DNA of 64,000 bases. Source: Pantoea eucalypti. Lineage in GTDB: Bacteria > Pseudomonadota > Gammaproteobacteria > Enterobacterales > Enterobacteriaceae. The notes under the pieces were generated by a model, which was not told the origin of the DNA, ran no database searches, and worked only from the letters and a program-made list of their open reading frames with translations. Both the position numbers and the translations under genes were made by a program. The DNA is taken from the NCBI RefSeq assembly GCF_009646115.1, contig NZ_CP045720.1:682001-746000 (forward strand), read 5' to 3'. Within the stretch, counting starts at the first letter, position 1. Every line of letters begins with the position of its first letter. Of this stretch, positions 47,304 through 56,841 are shown piece by piece.

Positions 47304-47918
47304 ATGAACAAGACTAAGATTGCTAAAACCCTGATGGCCGCCATGATTGGCTCAGCACTGATCAGCGGCAGCGCACTGGCTGACGAATCAATGTCGCAGA
47401 AAGCGTCACAGACAGCCGACAGCGCGGGTTCGAAAATCGATAGTTCTATGAAAAAAGTCGATGGTTATATGGATGACAGCGGCATCACTGCCAAAGCTAA
47501 AGCAGCGCTGGTAGATGACGACGCAATTAAAAGCACGGATATCTCGGTAAAAACGCATAGCGGCGTCGTGACCTTAAGCGGTTTCGTCACCTCACAGGAC
47601 CAGGCTGAAAAAGCGGTCGCTGTGGTGCAGAAAATCGAAGGTGTTAAATCCGTCAGCGACAAACTACACGTCAGAGACAGCAAATCATCTTCAGTGAAAG
47701 GTTATGCCGGTGATGCCGCAACGACCAGCGAAATTAAAGCTAAGCTATTAGCAGATGACATTGTTCCGTCGCGCAACGTAAAAGTTGAAACTACCGACGG
47801 TGTTGTTCAGCTTTCAGGGCATGTTGCTAATCAGGCACAGTCAGATCGTGCAGAAAGCATCGCTAAAGCCATTGAAGGCGTGAAAAGCGTTAAGAATGAC
47901 CTGACGGTTAAATCTTAA
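47304..47918 (+). CDS. osmY: Periplasmic stress protein OsmY (two BON domains)
   Basis: 204 aa (E. coli 201). ATG 47304 follows AAGGAAG. Signal peptide [20 protein letters not shown]..., cleaved at ALA-DE (residue 28). BON domains at about 60-125 ([35 protein letters not shown]) and 140-204. OsmY is a sigma-S- and osmotically induced periplasmic chaperone. Order prfC-osmY-ytjA is that of E. coli. Confidence 0.96.
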   Translation: MNKTKIAKTLMAAMIGSALISGSALADESMSQKASQTADSAGSKIDSSMKKVDGYMDDSGITAKAKAALVDDDAIKSTDISVKTHSGVVTLSGFVTSQDQAEKAVAVVQKIEGVKSVSDKLHVRDSKSSSVKGYAGDAATTSEIKAKLLADDIVPSRNVKVETTDGVVQLSGHVANQAQSDRAESIAKAIEGVKSVKNDLTVKS

Positions 47919-48017
47919 TAGCTAACGTGTGGCCGCTCAGGTGGCCACACGAATAAAAGATACCCATCCGGGGATAAACTAAGCAGTTCGATTTTTAAAT
48001 AGGGTAAGGAGAGGCTT

Positions 48018-48179
48018 ATGTTTCGTTGGGGCATTATTTTTCTGGTGATCGCACTGATCGCTGCAGCATTAGGTTTTGGCGGTTTAGCGGGCACAGCAGC
48101 ATGGGCAGCTAAAGTTGTCTTCGTCGTTGGTATTATCCTGTTCCTCATCAGCCTGTTTACCGGCCGTAAAAAGCTTTAG
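48018..48179 (+). CDS. ytjA: DUF1328 small membrane protein YtjA
   Basis: 53 aa, [20 protein letters not shown] then a [12 protein letters not shown] segment and a second helix ending TGRKKL; the same length as E. coli YtjA. AAGGAGAGG precedes ATG 48018. Two membrane helices. Function unknown. Follows osmY, as in E. coli. Confidence 0.93.
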   Translation: MFRWGIIFLVIALIAAALGFGGLAGTAAWAAKVVFVVGIILFLISLFTGRKKL

Positions 48180-48398
48180 CCGATGAGTTCTGCAGTCTAA
48201 TGCAACGCAAAGCATAGAGCGGAGACCAGTCATCTGTAGCGACTGACGTGAAGAGAGGGACACTTTCACATCGCTGCAAGGTAAGCCAGCACCGCTGGCC
48301 TGCCGGTTAAAGGAATAGTTGACTGGTTCTCCGGCATGCTGCCGTCATAAACGGATCGATCCTCCAGCATACCCGGAACCCTTTTTGAGGTTCGCACA

Positions 48399-49451
48399 GT
48401 GGGTATACGCATTCCTGTTACACTCGGCGCCATTGAACCTCTGGCCCTGACACCCTTTAAATCTCAGAAAATTGCGTTGGTGTGTGAAGGCGGCGGTCAG
48501 CGCGGCATTTTCACCGCAGGCGTTTTAGACGAATTCCAGCGCGCCCGATTTAATCCCTTTCATCTGATGCTCGGTACCTCTGCCGGTGCGCAAAATCTCT
48601 CAGCGTTTGTCTGTGGCCAGCATGGCTATGCCCGTCGTGTCATTACCCGATACACAACCAGTAAACTCTTTTTTGATCCGCTGCGCTTTGTGCGTGGGGG
48701 CAATCTGATCGATCTCGACTGGCTGATCGATATCACCCGCAGTGAATTCCCGCTGGCGATGAGCAGTGCGGAACCGTTGTTCTCCAGCGGCCGTGAGTTC
48801 TATATGTGCGCCTGCCGCAGCGATGACTATACGCCCGGTTATTTTAATCCCACGGCGGATAACTGGCTGGATCTGATTAAAGCCTCCAGTGCCATTCCCG
48901 GTTTTTACCGGCTGGGCGTCAATCTGGAAGGGATCAGTTATCACGATGGCGGCATCAGCGATGCCATTCCGGTGCGTGAAGCCGCCCGACGCGGGGCCGA
49001 TACGATTGTGGTGATCCGCACCGTGCCGTCGCAGATGTTCTATACCCCGAAATGGTTTAAGCGCATGGAGCGCTGGCTCAGCACCGGCGCGCTGCAGCCG
49101 ATGATTAACGTCCTGAATAAGCATGAGCAGAGCTATGGGGAAATTCAGCAGTTTATTGAGAATCCCCCCGATGATTTACGCATCATTGAAATTTTCCCGC
49201 CCCACGTACTGGCCAGCAGTGCGCTGGGCAGCAGCATCGCGGCACTGAATCAGGATTACCATCTGGGACGGCGCTGTGGTCGCTATTTCCTCGCTACGCT
49301 GGGCCAGTGGCTGAGTGATGCAGAACCGATGGTCTCAGCGCGGGTCGTTACGCCGCCTGCGCCGGTCGCCAATGCGCCCGATACCCGGTTGATCATCACA
49401 CCTCCGCTGGCGGACAATGATGCGGATTACGACAAAGGATCGCTGGCATGA
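48399..49451 (+). CDS. yjjU: Patatin-like phospholipase YjjU
   Basis: 350 aa (E. coli YjjU 357). GTG 48399 follows TGAGG. Serine-Asp dyad: oxyanion loop CEGGGQRG, nucleophile elbow GTSAG and HDGGISDA. The C-terminal tail (from about 320) is Pro/Ala-rich. yjjV starts within its stop (ATGA overlap). Confidence 0.93.
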   Translation: MGIRIPVTLGAIEPLALTPFKSQKIALVCEGGGQRGIFTAGVLDEFQRARFNPFHLMLGTSAGAQNLSAFVCGQHGYARRVITRYTTSKLFFDPLRFVRGGNLIDLDWLIDITRSEFPLAMSSAEPLFSSGREFYMCACRSDDYTPGYFNPTADNWLDLIKASSAIPGFYRLGVNLEGISYHDGGISDAIPVREAARRGADTIVVIRTVPSQMFYTPKWFKRMERWLSTGALQPMINVLNKHEQSYGEIQQFIENPPDDLRIIEIFPPHVLASSALGSSIAALNQDYHLGRRCGRYFLATLGQWLSDAEPMVSARVVTPPAPVANAPDTRLIITPPLADNDADYDKGSLA

Positions 49452-50245
49452 GGTTTATCGACACGCACTGTCACTTCGACTTTCCACCGTTCGAAGGGGA
49501 TATCGCCGCCAGTCTGGCGCGCGCCGCTGAGGCGGGCGTGGAGAAGATCATCATCCCGGCGATTGATGCCAGCCGTTTTGAACGGGTCTGTGCGCTGGCC
49601 GCAGCACATCCGCCGCTGTACGCGGCGCTGGGCCTGCATCCGATTGTCATCGAACATCATCAGGACGCCCATCTCGATCAGCTGGAAACCTTACTGCAAC
49701 AGCGGCCGCGTAAACTGGTGGCGATCGGTGAGATCGGGCTGGATCTCTATCGCGACGATCCGCAGTTTGATAAGCAGCAGCGCTTTCTTGAATCACAGCT
49801 TAAGCTGGCAAAGCGTTATGCGTTGCCGGTGATCCTGCATTCGCGCCGGACCCATGACAAGCTGGCACAGATTCTGCGTCGTCACGATCTGCCGCGCCGT
49901 GGTGTGGTGCACGGTTTCGCTGGCAGCCTGCAACAGGCACAGGCCTTTATTAAGCTGGGTTATGCGATTGGCGTTGGCGGAACCATTACCTATGAACGCG
50001 CCAGCAAGACCCGTCAGACCGTGGCGCAACTGCCGCTCTCTTCGCTTTTGCTGGAAACCGATGCACCCGATATGCCGCTGCAGGGTTTCCAGGGCCAGCC
50101 AAACCGTCCGGAACGGGCGCGTCAGGTGTGGCAAGTGCTCTGCAGCCTGCGGAATGAGTCACCTGAAGAGATTGCCGATGCGCTGTGGCACAACAGCCAG
50201 CAGCTGTTTCAGCTCGATCCCGCTTTCCCGGCGCTGCGTAACTGA
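49448..50245 (+). CDS. yjjV: TatD-family metal-dependent deoxyribonuclease YjjV
   Basis: 265 aa (E. coli 259). TatD motifs: FIDTHCHFDFPPF (metal HxH), GEIGLDLYRD, LPVILHSRRTHDKL, HGFAGSLQQA and LLLETDAPDMPL. Translationally coupled to yjjU. In E. coli yjjW and yjjI follow; here deoC follows directly. Confidence 0.94.
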   Translation: MRFIDTHCHFDFPPFEGDIAASLARAAEAGVEKIIIPAIDASRFERVCALAAAHPPLYAALGLHPIVIEHHQDAHLDQLETLLQQRPRKLVAIGEIGLDLYRDDPQFDKQQRFLESQLKLAKRYALPVILHSRRTHDKLAQILRRHDLPRRGVVHGFAGSLQQAQAFIKLGYAIGVGGTITYERASKTRQTVAQLPLSSLLLETDAPDMPLQGFQGQPNRPERARQVWQVLCSLRNESPEEIADALWHNSQQLFQLDPAFPALRN

Positions 50246-50285
50246 CTGTCCGCCTTTCGCCTGAACGCGACCCCTTGCGCTAAAA

Positions 50286-50301
50286 TGTGATAATAGTAAC
50301 A
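50286..50301 (+). promoter_or_regulatory. DeoR-like operator 1, upstream of the deo operon
   Basis: TGTGATAATAGTAACA matches the E. coli deo operator TGTTAGAATTCTAACA at 12 of 16 positions. It sits just upstream of a perfect TATAAT (50317-50322), so it may be the equivalent of deoO1/deoP1. Confidence 0.5.
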
Positions 50302-50316
50302 TTGCACCTGCTGGCG

Positions 50317-50322
50317 TATAAT
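50317..50322 (+). promoter_or_regulatory. Candidate deoP1 -10 box
   Basis: Perfect TATAAT. The matching -35 at 17-bp spacing (TAGTAA, 50294-50299) is weak and overlaps the DeoR-like operator. Confidence 0.45.
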
Positions 50323-50342
50323 CGTCCTCAGGTAGTGTAATT

Positions 50343-50358
50343 TGCGATTTCAGTCACG
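50343..50358 (+). promoter_or_regulatory. Upstream CRP site of the deoP2 equivalent
   Basis: TGCGATTTCAGTCACG fits TGTGA-N6-TCACA at 8 of 10 positions. Its centre (50350.5) is exactly 53 bp from the second site, the spacing of E. coli CRP sites at -93.5 and -40.5, between which CytR binds. Confidence 0.7.
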
Positions 50359-50395
50359 TTTCATGTGGCAGGATTGCACCATTTTCTTATTCCAA

Positions 50396-50411
50396 TGTGA
50401 CTGCTGGCACA
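50396..50411 (+). promoter_or_regulatory. Downstream CRP site of the deoP2 equivalent
   Basis: TGTGACTGCTGGCACA fits TGTGA-N6-TCACA at 9 of 10 positions. With its centre at -40.5, the transcription start would fall at 50444, in line with a TATTAT at 50433-50438. Confidence 0.8.
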
Positions 50412-50429
50412 TATCAGGCCGCTTCAGAG

Positions 50430-50445
50430 TGTTATTATTATAACA
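50430..50445 (+). promoter_or_regulatory. DeoR-like operator 2 overlapping the predicted deoP2 -10 and start
   Basis: TGTTATTATTATAACA matches the E. coli operator at 13 of 16 positions and is palindromic at 14 of 16. It overlaps the predicted -10 and transcription start, as deoO2 does in E. coli. Confidence 0.7.
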
Positions 50446-50493
50446 TTCCGCCGGCAAGCCGGTGGGTTGCACCCCAATCCTTTGGAGAGCCTC

Positions 50494-51273
50494 ATGACCG
50501 ATATCAAACACCTTGCCCTGCGCGCCCTGAAACTGATGGATTTGACCACCCTGAATGACGACGACACCGATGCAAAAGTGATCGCCCTGTGTCATCAGGC
50601 TAAATCCCCGGCAGGCAACACTGCGGCAATCTGTATCTATCCGCGCTTTATTCCGATCGCGCGTAAAACGCTGCGCGAGCAGGGCACCCCGGAGATCCGC
50701 ATCGCCACGGTGACCAACTTCCCACACGGCAATGACGACATCGACATTGCACTGGCCGAAACCCGCGCCGCTATCGCTTACGGTGCCGATGAAGTGGACG
50801 TGGTGTTCCCGTACCGCGCACTGATCGCCGGTAACAGTCAGGTCGGTTTCGATCTGGTGAAAGCCTGTAAAACCGCTTGTGCTGAAGCGGACGTGCTGCT
50901 GAAAGTGATCATCGAAACCGGTGAGCTGAAACAGGAATCGCTGATCCGTCAGGCCTCCGAAATTGCCATTGATGCCGGCGCTGATTTCATCAAAACCTCC
51001 ACCGGTAAAGTGCCGGTTAACGCTACGCCAGAAGTGGCGCAGATCATGATGAATGTGATCCGTGACAAAGGCGTCAGTAAGCAGGTTGGCTTTAAACCTG
51101 CGGGCGGCGTACGTACCGCTGAAGATGCCGCGATCTATCTGCAAATGGCAGAAGATACGCTGGGTGCCGACTGGGCCGATGCGCGCCATTTCCGCTTTGG
51201 TGCATCAAGCCTGCTGGCGAGCCTGCTTAACACGCTGGGTCACGACAGCGACACCAGCAAAGCGGGTTACTGA
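50494..51273 (+). CDS. deoC: Deoxyribose-phosphate aldolase
   Basis: 259 aa (the E. coli length). Cleaves 2-deoxyribose-5-phosphate to glyceraldehyde-3-phosphate and acetaldehyde. The Schiff-base lysine is in [11 protein letters not shown], and the second essential lysine is in [14 protein letters not shown] 50494 has GGAG; the frame is open from 50467. First gene of deoCABD, catabolism of deoxyribonucleosides. Confidence 0.98.
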   Translation: MTDIKHLALRALKLMDLTTLNDDDTDAKVIALCHQAKSPAGNTAAICIYPRFIPIARKTLREQGTPEIRIATVTNFPHGNDDIDIALAETRAAIAYGADEVDVVFPYRALIAGNSQVGFDLVKACKTACAEADVLLKVIIETGELKQESLIRQASEIAIDAGADFIKTSTGKVPVNATPEVAQIMMNVIRDKGVSKQVGFKPAGGVRTAEDAAIYLQMAEDTLGADWADARHFRFGASSLLASLLNTLGHDSDTSKAGY

Positions 51274-51334
51274 TCCCTCAGGCGGTCGGTGACCGCCTGT
51301 TCCCCATCCTGTTTTCCCTGACCAGGGGGCTACC

Positions 51335-52663
51335 TTGTTCCTGCCACAAGAAATTATTCGCAAAAAACGTGACGGCCATGCGCTGACTGAAGAGGAGATT
51401 CGCTTCTTCATTAATGGCGTGCGTGATAACACCGTCTCGGAAGGTCAGATCGCCGCGCTGGCGATGACAATCTACTTCCACGATATGACGCTGCCAGAAC
51501 GGGTTGCGCTGACCATGGCAATGCGTGATTCCGGTACGGTGCTTAACTGGAAATCACTCAACCTTAACGGGCCAGTGGTGGATAAGCACTCGACCGGCGG
51601 TGTCGGCGATGTAACGTCGCTGATGTTAGGTCCGATGGTTGCCGCCTGCGGCGGATATGTGCCGATGATCTCCGGTCGCGGCCTCGGCCATACCGGCGGC
51701 ACGCTGGATAAACTGGAAGCGATTCCGGGCTTCGATATCTTCCCCAGCGATGACCGCTTCCGCGAAATCATTAAGCAGGTCGGTGTGGCGATTATCGGCC
51801 AGACCAGCTCGCTGGCACCGGCGGACAAGCGCTTCTACGCCACGCGTGACATCACCGCTACCGTCGATTCCATTCCGCTGATCACCGCTTCGATTCTGGC
51901 GAAGAAGCTGGCAGAAGGGCTGGATGCGCTGGTGATGGATGTCAAAGTGGGTTCCGGCGCGTTTATGCCCACCTATGAAGCATCAGAGAGTCTGGCGCAG
52001 TCGATTGTGGGCGTCGCCAATGGTGCCGGCTGCCAGACCACCGCGCTGCTGACAGACATGAATCAGGTTCTTGCCTCCTCAGCCGGTAACGCACTTGAAG
52101 TGCGTGAAGCGGTTCGTTTCCTCACCGGCGAGCAGCGCAATCCGCGCCTGCTGGAAGTGACGCTGGCGCTCTGCAGTGAAATGCTGATCTCCGGCAAACT
52201 GGCTGCCAGCGATGCCGAAGCACGTCAGAAGCTGATGACGGTGCTGGATAACGGCAAAGCCGCCGAGGTGTTTGGGCGCATGGTGGCTGCCCAGCAGGGA
52301 CCGACTGATTTCATTGAACGCTATGACACTTATCTGCCCCAGGCGATGCTGAGTAAACCGGTCTACGCCGACCAGCCAGGCATCGTCAGCAGCATGGATA
52401 CTCGTGCGCTGGGCCTGGCGGTTGTGGCGATGGGCGGCGGACGTCAGCGTGCCAGCGACAGCATCGATTACAGCGTTGGCTTCAGTGAGATGATCACCCT
52501 GGGCGAGCGTGCCGATGCGCAGCGTCCGCTGGCGATGATTCACGCCAGCAGCGAAGACAAATGGCAGCAGGCTGCCGCTGCGGTTAAAGCCGCACTGGTA
52601 CTCGGGGATTCCGCGCCAGCTGAGACGCCGGTTGTCTATCGCCGTGTGAGCGATATCAGCTAA
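51335..52663 (+). CDS. deoA: Thymidine phosphorylase
   Basis: 442 aa (E. coli 440). Splits thymidine or deoxyuridine with phosphate into base and deoxyribose-1-phosphate. It starts with TTG at 51335 after AGGGGG; E. coli deoA also starts with TTG, and the N-terminus ([16 protein letters not shown]) agrees. Phosphate and base site: [34 protein letters not shown]. Confidence 0.97.
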   Translation: MFLPQEIIRKKRDGHALTEEEIRFFINGVRDNTVSEGQIAALAMTIYFHDMTLPERVALTMAMRDSGTVLNWKSLNLNGPVVDKHSTGGVGDVTSLMLGPMVAACGGYVPMISGRGLGHTGGTLDKLEAIPGFDIFPSDDRFREIIKQVGVAIIGQTSSLAPADKRFYATRDITATVDSIPLITASILAKKLAEGLDALVMDVKVGSGAFMPTYEASESLAQSIVGVANGAGCQTTALLTDMNQVLASSAGNALEVREAVRFLTGEQRNPRLLEVTLALCSEMLISGKLAASDAEARQKLMTVLDNGKAAEVFGRMVAAQQGPTDFIERYDTYLPQAMLSKPVYADQPGIVSSMDTRALGLAVVAMGGGRQRASDSIDYSVGFSEMITLGERADAQRPLAMIHASSEDKWQQAAAAVKAALVLGDSAPAETPVVYRRVSDIS

Positions 52664-52758
52664 CTGACCAGTAACCGGTGCCAGCCGTGATGCATTCGGG
52701 TATACTGATCTGATCGCTTTTTTTTGACTTGTCACGCGCCATAGCGCAGGAGACTTGC

Positions 52759-53982
52759 ATGAAACGTGCTTTTATTATGGTGCTCGATTCCTTTGGAATT
52801 GGCTCCAGTAAAGATGCCGATAAATTCGGTGACGTGGGTTCAGATACCTTAGGTCATATCGCCGAAGCCTGTTTTAACGGTGAAGCAGACAAGGGGCGTA
52901 AAGGTCCATTGCATCTGCCTAATCTCACCGCGCTGGGTCTGGGCAAAGCCGCAGAGCTGTCTACCGGCCGCTTCCCGCCAGGCCTGGATCCTGAAGCGAA
53001 GATCACTGGCGCGTACGCGTACGCCAGCGAGCTTTCGTCAGGTAAAGATACACCGTCAGGCCACTGGGAGATCGCTGGCGTGCCCGTGCTATTTGACTGG
53101 GGCTACTTCAGCGACAAAGAGAACAGCTTCCCGCAGGACCTGCTGGATAAGCTGGTTGAGCGTGCAGACCTGCCGGGCTATCTCGGTAACTGCCACTCTT
53201 CCGGTACAGTGATTCTCGACCAGCTGGGCGAAGAGCACATGAAAACCGGCAAGCCGATTTTCTATACTTCTGCCGACTCGGTGTTCCAGATCGCCTGTCA
53301 CGAAGAGACCTTTGGTCTGGATCGTCTCTATGCGCTGTGCGAAATTGCCCGTGAAGAGCTGACTGAAGGTGGCTACAACATTGGCCGCGTTATCGCCCGT
53401 CCGTTTGTGGGTGACAAAGCGGGTCAGTTCGAGCGTACCGGCAACCGTCACGACCTGGCCGTCGAGCCGCCATCTGCCACTATGCTGAAAAAGCTGGTGG
53501 ACGAGAAGGGCGGCCATGTGATCTCCGTGGGTAAAATCGCGGATATCTATGCCGAGCAGGGCATCACCAAAAAGGTCAAAGCGACCGGTCTGGATGCGCT
53601 GTTTGATGCGACGATTCAGGAGATGAAAATCGCGCCGGATCAGTCGATAGTCTTCACCAACTTCGTTGATTTCGACTCAACCTGGGGACATCGTCGCGAT
53701 GTAGCCGGTTATGCAGGTGGTCTGGAGCTGTTTGACCGCCGTCTGCCTGAGCTGATGGCGCTGGTTGGCGAAGATGACATTCTGATCCTGACGGCTGACC
53801 ATGGCTGTGACCCGACCTGGCACGGCACCGAACACACGCGTGAGCACATTCCGATTCTGATCTACGGACCGAAAGTGGAGCCGGGTTCACTGGGATACCG
53901 TGAAACGTTCGCCGATATTGGTCAGACAATTGCACACTACTTTGGCCTGTCCGAGATGGACTATGGCAAGAACATGCTGTAA
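52759..53982 (+). CDS. deoB: Phosphopentomutase
   Basis: 407 aa (the E. coli length). Converts (deoxy)ribose-1-phosphate to the 5-phosphate using Mn2+ in an alkaline-phosphatase-like fold. Metal motifs: MVLDSFGIG (Asp10), [12 protein letters not shown] and [24 protein letters not shown] 52759 follows GGAG. A 27-bp gap leads to deoD. Confidence 0.98.
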   Translation: MKRAFIMVLDSFGIGSSKDADKFGDVGSDTLGHIAEACFNGEADKGRKGPLHLPNLTALGLGKAAELSTGRFPPGLDPEAKITGAYAYASELSSGKDTPSGHWEIAGVPVLFDWGYFSDKENSFPQDLLDKLVERADLPGYLGNCHSSGTVILDQLGEEHMKTGKPIFYTSADSVFQIACHEETFGLDRLYALCEIAREELTEGGYNIGRVIARPFVGDKAGQFERTGNRHDLAVEPPSATMLKKLVDEKGGHVISVGKIADIYAEQGITKKVKATGLDALFDATIQEMKIAPDQSIVFTNFVDFDSTWGHRRDVAGYAGGLELFDRRLPELMALVGEDDILILTADHGCDPTWHGTEHTREHIPILIYGPKVEPGSLGYRETFADIGQTIAHYFGLSEMDYGKNML

Positions 53983-54008
53983 ATCAGCACTTTAATAAGG
54001 ATTAAACA

Positions 54009-54722
54009 ATGGCAACCCCACATATTAATGCTGAAATGGGCGATTTCGCTGACGTCGTACTGATGCCTGGCGATCCGCTGCGTGCAAAACACATCGCAGA
54101 GACCTTCCTGGAAAACGCGGTTGAAGTGAACAACGTGCGCGGCATGCTGGGCTACACCGGCACCTACAAAGGCCGCAAAGTCTCTGTAATGGGTCACGGA
54201 ATGGGTATCCCTTCCTGTTCCATCTACACCAAAGAGCTGATCACGGACTTCGGCGTTAAAAAGATCATCCGTGTGGGCTCCTGTGGTGCCGTACGTGCCG
54301 ACGTAAAACTGCGTGATATCGTGATTGGTATGGGTGCCTGCACCGATTCCAAAGTAAACCGTATGCGTTTTAAAGATCACGACTTCGCTGCGATTGCTGA
54401 CTTCGACATGGTGCGTAACGCGGTTGATGCGGCGAAAAACCTGGGCGTTGAAGCGCGCGTGGGTAACATCTTCTCTGCCGATCTCTTCTACACCCCGGAT
54501 CCGCAGATGTTCGACGTGATGGAAAAATATGGCATCCTCGGCGTAGAGATGGAAGCTGCAGGTATCTATGGTGTGGCCGCTGAGTTCGGTGCAAAAGCGC
54601 TGACCATCTGTACTGTATCCGACCACATCCGTTCCGGCGAGCAGACCACTGCTGCTGAGCGTCAGACCACCTTCAACGACATGATTAAGATTGCGCTGGA
54701 GTCTGTCCTGCTGGGTGATTAA
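54009..54722 (+). CDS. deoD: Purine nucleoside phosphorylase DeoD
   Basis: 237 aa (E. coli 239). Hexameric; phosphorolyses purine (deoxy)nucleosides. Motifs: [46 protein letters not shown] and CTVSDHI. AAGGATTAAACA precedes ATG 54009. Last gene of deoCABD, followed by a strong terminator. Confidence 0.98.
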   Translation: MATPHINAEMGDFADVVLMPGDPLRAKHIAETFLENAVEVNNVRGMLGYTGTYKGRKVSVMGHGMGIPSCSIYTKELITDFGVKKIIRVGSCGAVRADVKLRDIVIGMGACTDSKVNRMRFKDHDFAAIADFDMVRNAVDAAKNLGVEARVGNIFSADLFYTPDPQMFDVMEKYGILGVEMEAAGIYGVAAEFGAKALTICTVSDHIRSGEQTTAAERQTTFNDMIKIALESVLLGD

Positions 54723-54768
54723 TCCGCGCGGCGGGTAATCGTTCCCGCCCGCTATCCGATCCCCTGTT

Positions 54769-54799
54769 CAGATCCTCCTTTGCGGGAGGATCTGATTTT
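54769..54799 (+). terminator. Terminator of the deo operon
   Basis: Stem CAGATCCTCC (54769-54778) / GGAGGATCTG (54785-54794), 6-nt loop, then ATTTTC. Confidence 0.92.
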
Positions 54800-54942
54800 C
54801 CCGCCTCGCCGTCCCGGTAACATTCACATCAAATGACACACTTTTGCTGAGGCTTGTGCATCTTCGCGCTGGCACCTCTGCATCCGGGCCTTATCATAGT
54901 GCGCAATAACAGATAAAAATTAATCGCCTGATATGCCTCCTG

Positions 54943-56814
54943 ATGAACTTTCGTAACTTTGATGCTGAAGAGAAGCTGTTTGCCCGTCGTGCCGCAATAG
55001 CCTTTGCTCTGGTCTGTATCTGTTTCACCATTCTTGGCGTAAACCTTTATCGCCTGCAGGTGCGCGATCATAGCTACTACCAGACGCGATCCAACCAGAA
55101 CGACATCAAGATGATCCCCATCGCCCCGACACGTGGGCTGATTTATGACCGCAACGGTATTCCGCTGGTGCGCAACGTCAGCTGGTACGCCATTACGCTG
55201 ACCCCATACAAAATCACCGATATGGACGCCACACTGCGGGCGCTGACACCTTTAATTAATCTGACGCCCGATGAGATTGATACGTTCCGCCGTGCCCTGA
55301 AACAGACCAGTCGTTACAAGCCGGTGGTGCTGAAAGAGGAGCTGAATGAAGAGCAGGTCGCGCGCTTTGCAGTTAATCAGTTTCGCTTTACCGGTGCCAG
55401 TCTGGAAACCTATCAGGATCGCCAGTATCCCTATGGCGCCGATCTGGCACACGTGCTCGGTTATGTGTCGAAAATCAACGACAGCGACTACAAACGGCTG
55501 AACGCAGAAGGCATCGCCGAAAACTATGCCGCTGACCACAATATTGGTAAGCAGGGGATTGAGGGCTATTACGAATCGCTGCTGCACGGCAAGCCGGGTT
55601 ATCAGGAAGTGGAGGTGGATAACCACGGCCGCATTGTGCGGGTGCTGAAAGAGGTGCCGCCAGTGGCGGGTAAAAACCTGACGCTGACGCTGGACCTGCA
55701 TCTGCAACAATATATAGAGAGTCTGCTGGCGGGACAGCGTGCGGCGCTGCTGGTTGAAGATCCGCACGACGGCTCAGTGCTGGCGATGGTTTCCAGCCCC
55801 AGTTACGACCCCAACCCCTTTGTAAAAGGCATCAGCTATCAGGCCTACAAAAAGCTGCTGCAGGATAAAGACCTGCCGCTGATTAACCGCGTCACGCAGG
55901 GCCTTTATCCGCCTGCCTCCACGGTGAAACCCTATATGGCGATGTCGGCGCTGCTGACCCATGTTATTACGCCACAAACGCAGTTCTTTGGCGCGCCGAC
56001 CTGGACGCTGCCAGGCACCGACCGGCACTATCGCGACTGGAAAAAGAGCGGGCACGGCATGCTGGATGTTACCCGGGCGATTGAAGAGTCTGCCGATACC
56101 TTCTTCTATCAGGTGGCATTCATGATGGGCATCGACCGGATTCACACCATGCTGAGCCAGTTTGGCTATGGCAAGTCGACCGGCATCGACCTCAATGAAG
56201 AGTACAGCGGCTTACTGCCGAGCCGTGAATGGAAGCAGAAGGTCCATAAAAAGACCTGGTATCAGGGCGATACGGTGTCTGTGGGTATCGGGCAGGGCTA
56301 CTGGGTTGCGACGCCGATTCAGATGGTGAAGGCGATGGTGGCGCTGATTAATAATGGTCGGGTCATTGCACCGCATCTGCTGGAAAAAACCCAGCGCGGC
56401 ACGCTGGTTGAGAACTACCATCCCGCGCAGCGCGAGGCGCAGATTGGCGATCCGCATTCACCCTACTGGTCGCTGGTTCGACACGCGATGTTTGGCATGG
56501 CTAACGCGCCAAATGGCACAGGTTATAAATATTTCCATACGGCACCTTATGGCATCGCTGCAAAGAGTGGGACATCGCAGGTGTTCAGCCTGCGCCAGAA
56601 CCAGACTTATAACGCGAAGATGATCCCGGTGCGGCTGCGTGACCATATCTTCTACACCGCTTTTGCGCCGTTTAATGACCCGAAAGTGGCGGTGGCGTTG
56701 ATTCTGGAGAATGGCGGTAATGAAGGGATTGTTGCGGCACCCGTAATGCGGGCGATTCTGGATCACATCTTTATTCCTTCAGCACCCGAAGCACCTGCTC
56801 AGCCTGCACCGTAA
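54943..56814 (+). CDS. Second penicillin-binding protein 2 (MrdA paralog), stand-alone
   Basis: 623 aa class B transpeptidase, aligned with E. coli MrdA (633 aa) throughout. Membrane anchor at residues about 17-37. Pedestal with PIAPTRGLIYDRNGIPL; active-site serine in PPASTVKPY, then EESADTFFYQVA and KSGTSQVFSL. MrdA normally sits in an operon with rodA; here there is no rodA and none of the usual dacA/rlpA/ybeB neighbours. It resembles the extra PBP2 known in Salmonella (PBP2-SAL) in concept, but direct orthology is unproved. ATG 54943 has no clear ribosome site. Confidence 0.9.
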   Translation: MNFRNFDAEEKLFARRAAIAFALVCICFTILGVNLYRLQVRDHSYYQTRSNQNDIKMIPIAPTRGLIYDRNGIPLVRNVSWYAITLTPYKITDMDATLRALTPLINLTPDEIDTFRRALKQTSRYKPVVLKEELNEEQVARFAVNQFRFTGASLETYQDRQYPYGADLAHVLGYVSKINDSDYKRLNAEGIAENYAADHNIGKQGIEGYYESLLHGKPGYQEVEVDNHGRIVRVLKEVPPVAGKNLTLTLDLHLQQYIESLLAGQRAALLVEDPHDGSVLAMVSSPSYDPNPFVKGISYQAYKKLLQDKDLPLINRVTQGLYPPASTVKPYMAMSALLTHVITPQTQFFGAPTWTLPGTDRHYRDWKKSGHGMLDVTRAIEESADTFFYQVAFMMGIDRIHTMLSQFGYGKSTGIDLNEEYSGLLPSREWKQKVHKKTWYQGDTVSVGIGQGYWVATPIQMVKAMVALINNGRVIAPHLLEKTQRGTLVENYHPAQREAQIGDPHSPYWSLVRHAMFGMANAPNGTGYKYFHTAPYGIAAKSGTSQVFSLRQNQTYNAKMIPVRLRDHIFYTAFAPFNDPKVAVALILENGGNEGIVAAPVMRAILDHIFIPSAPEAPAQPAP

Positions 56815-56835
56815 AAAGGGGGCGATTGCCCCCTC
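56812..56835 (-). terminator. Terminator of the BdlA-like gene (minus strand)
   Basis: GGGGGC (56818-56823) / GCCCCC (56828-56833), loop GATT. On the minus strand the hairpin is followed by TTTTTAC, 9 bp after the BdlA-like stop. It also lies just after the PBP2 stop. Confidence 0.85.
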
Positions 56836-56841
56836 AACGTG

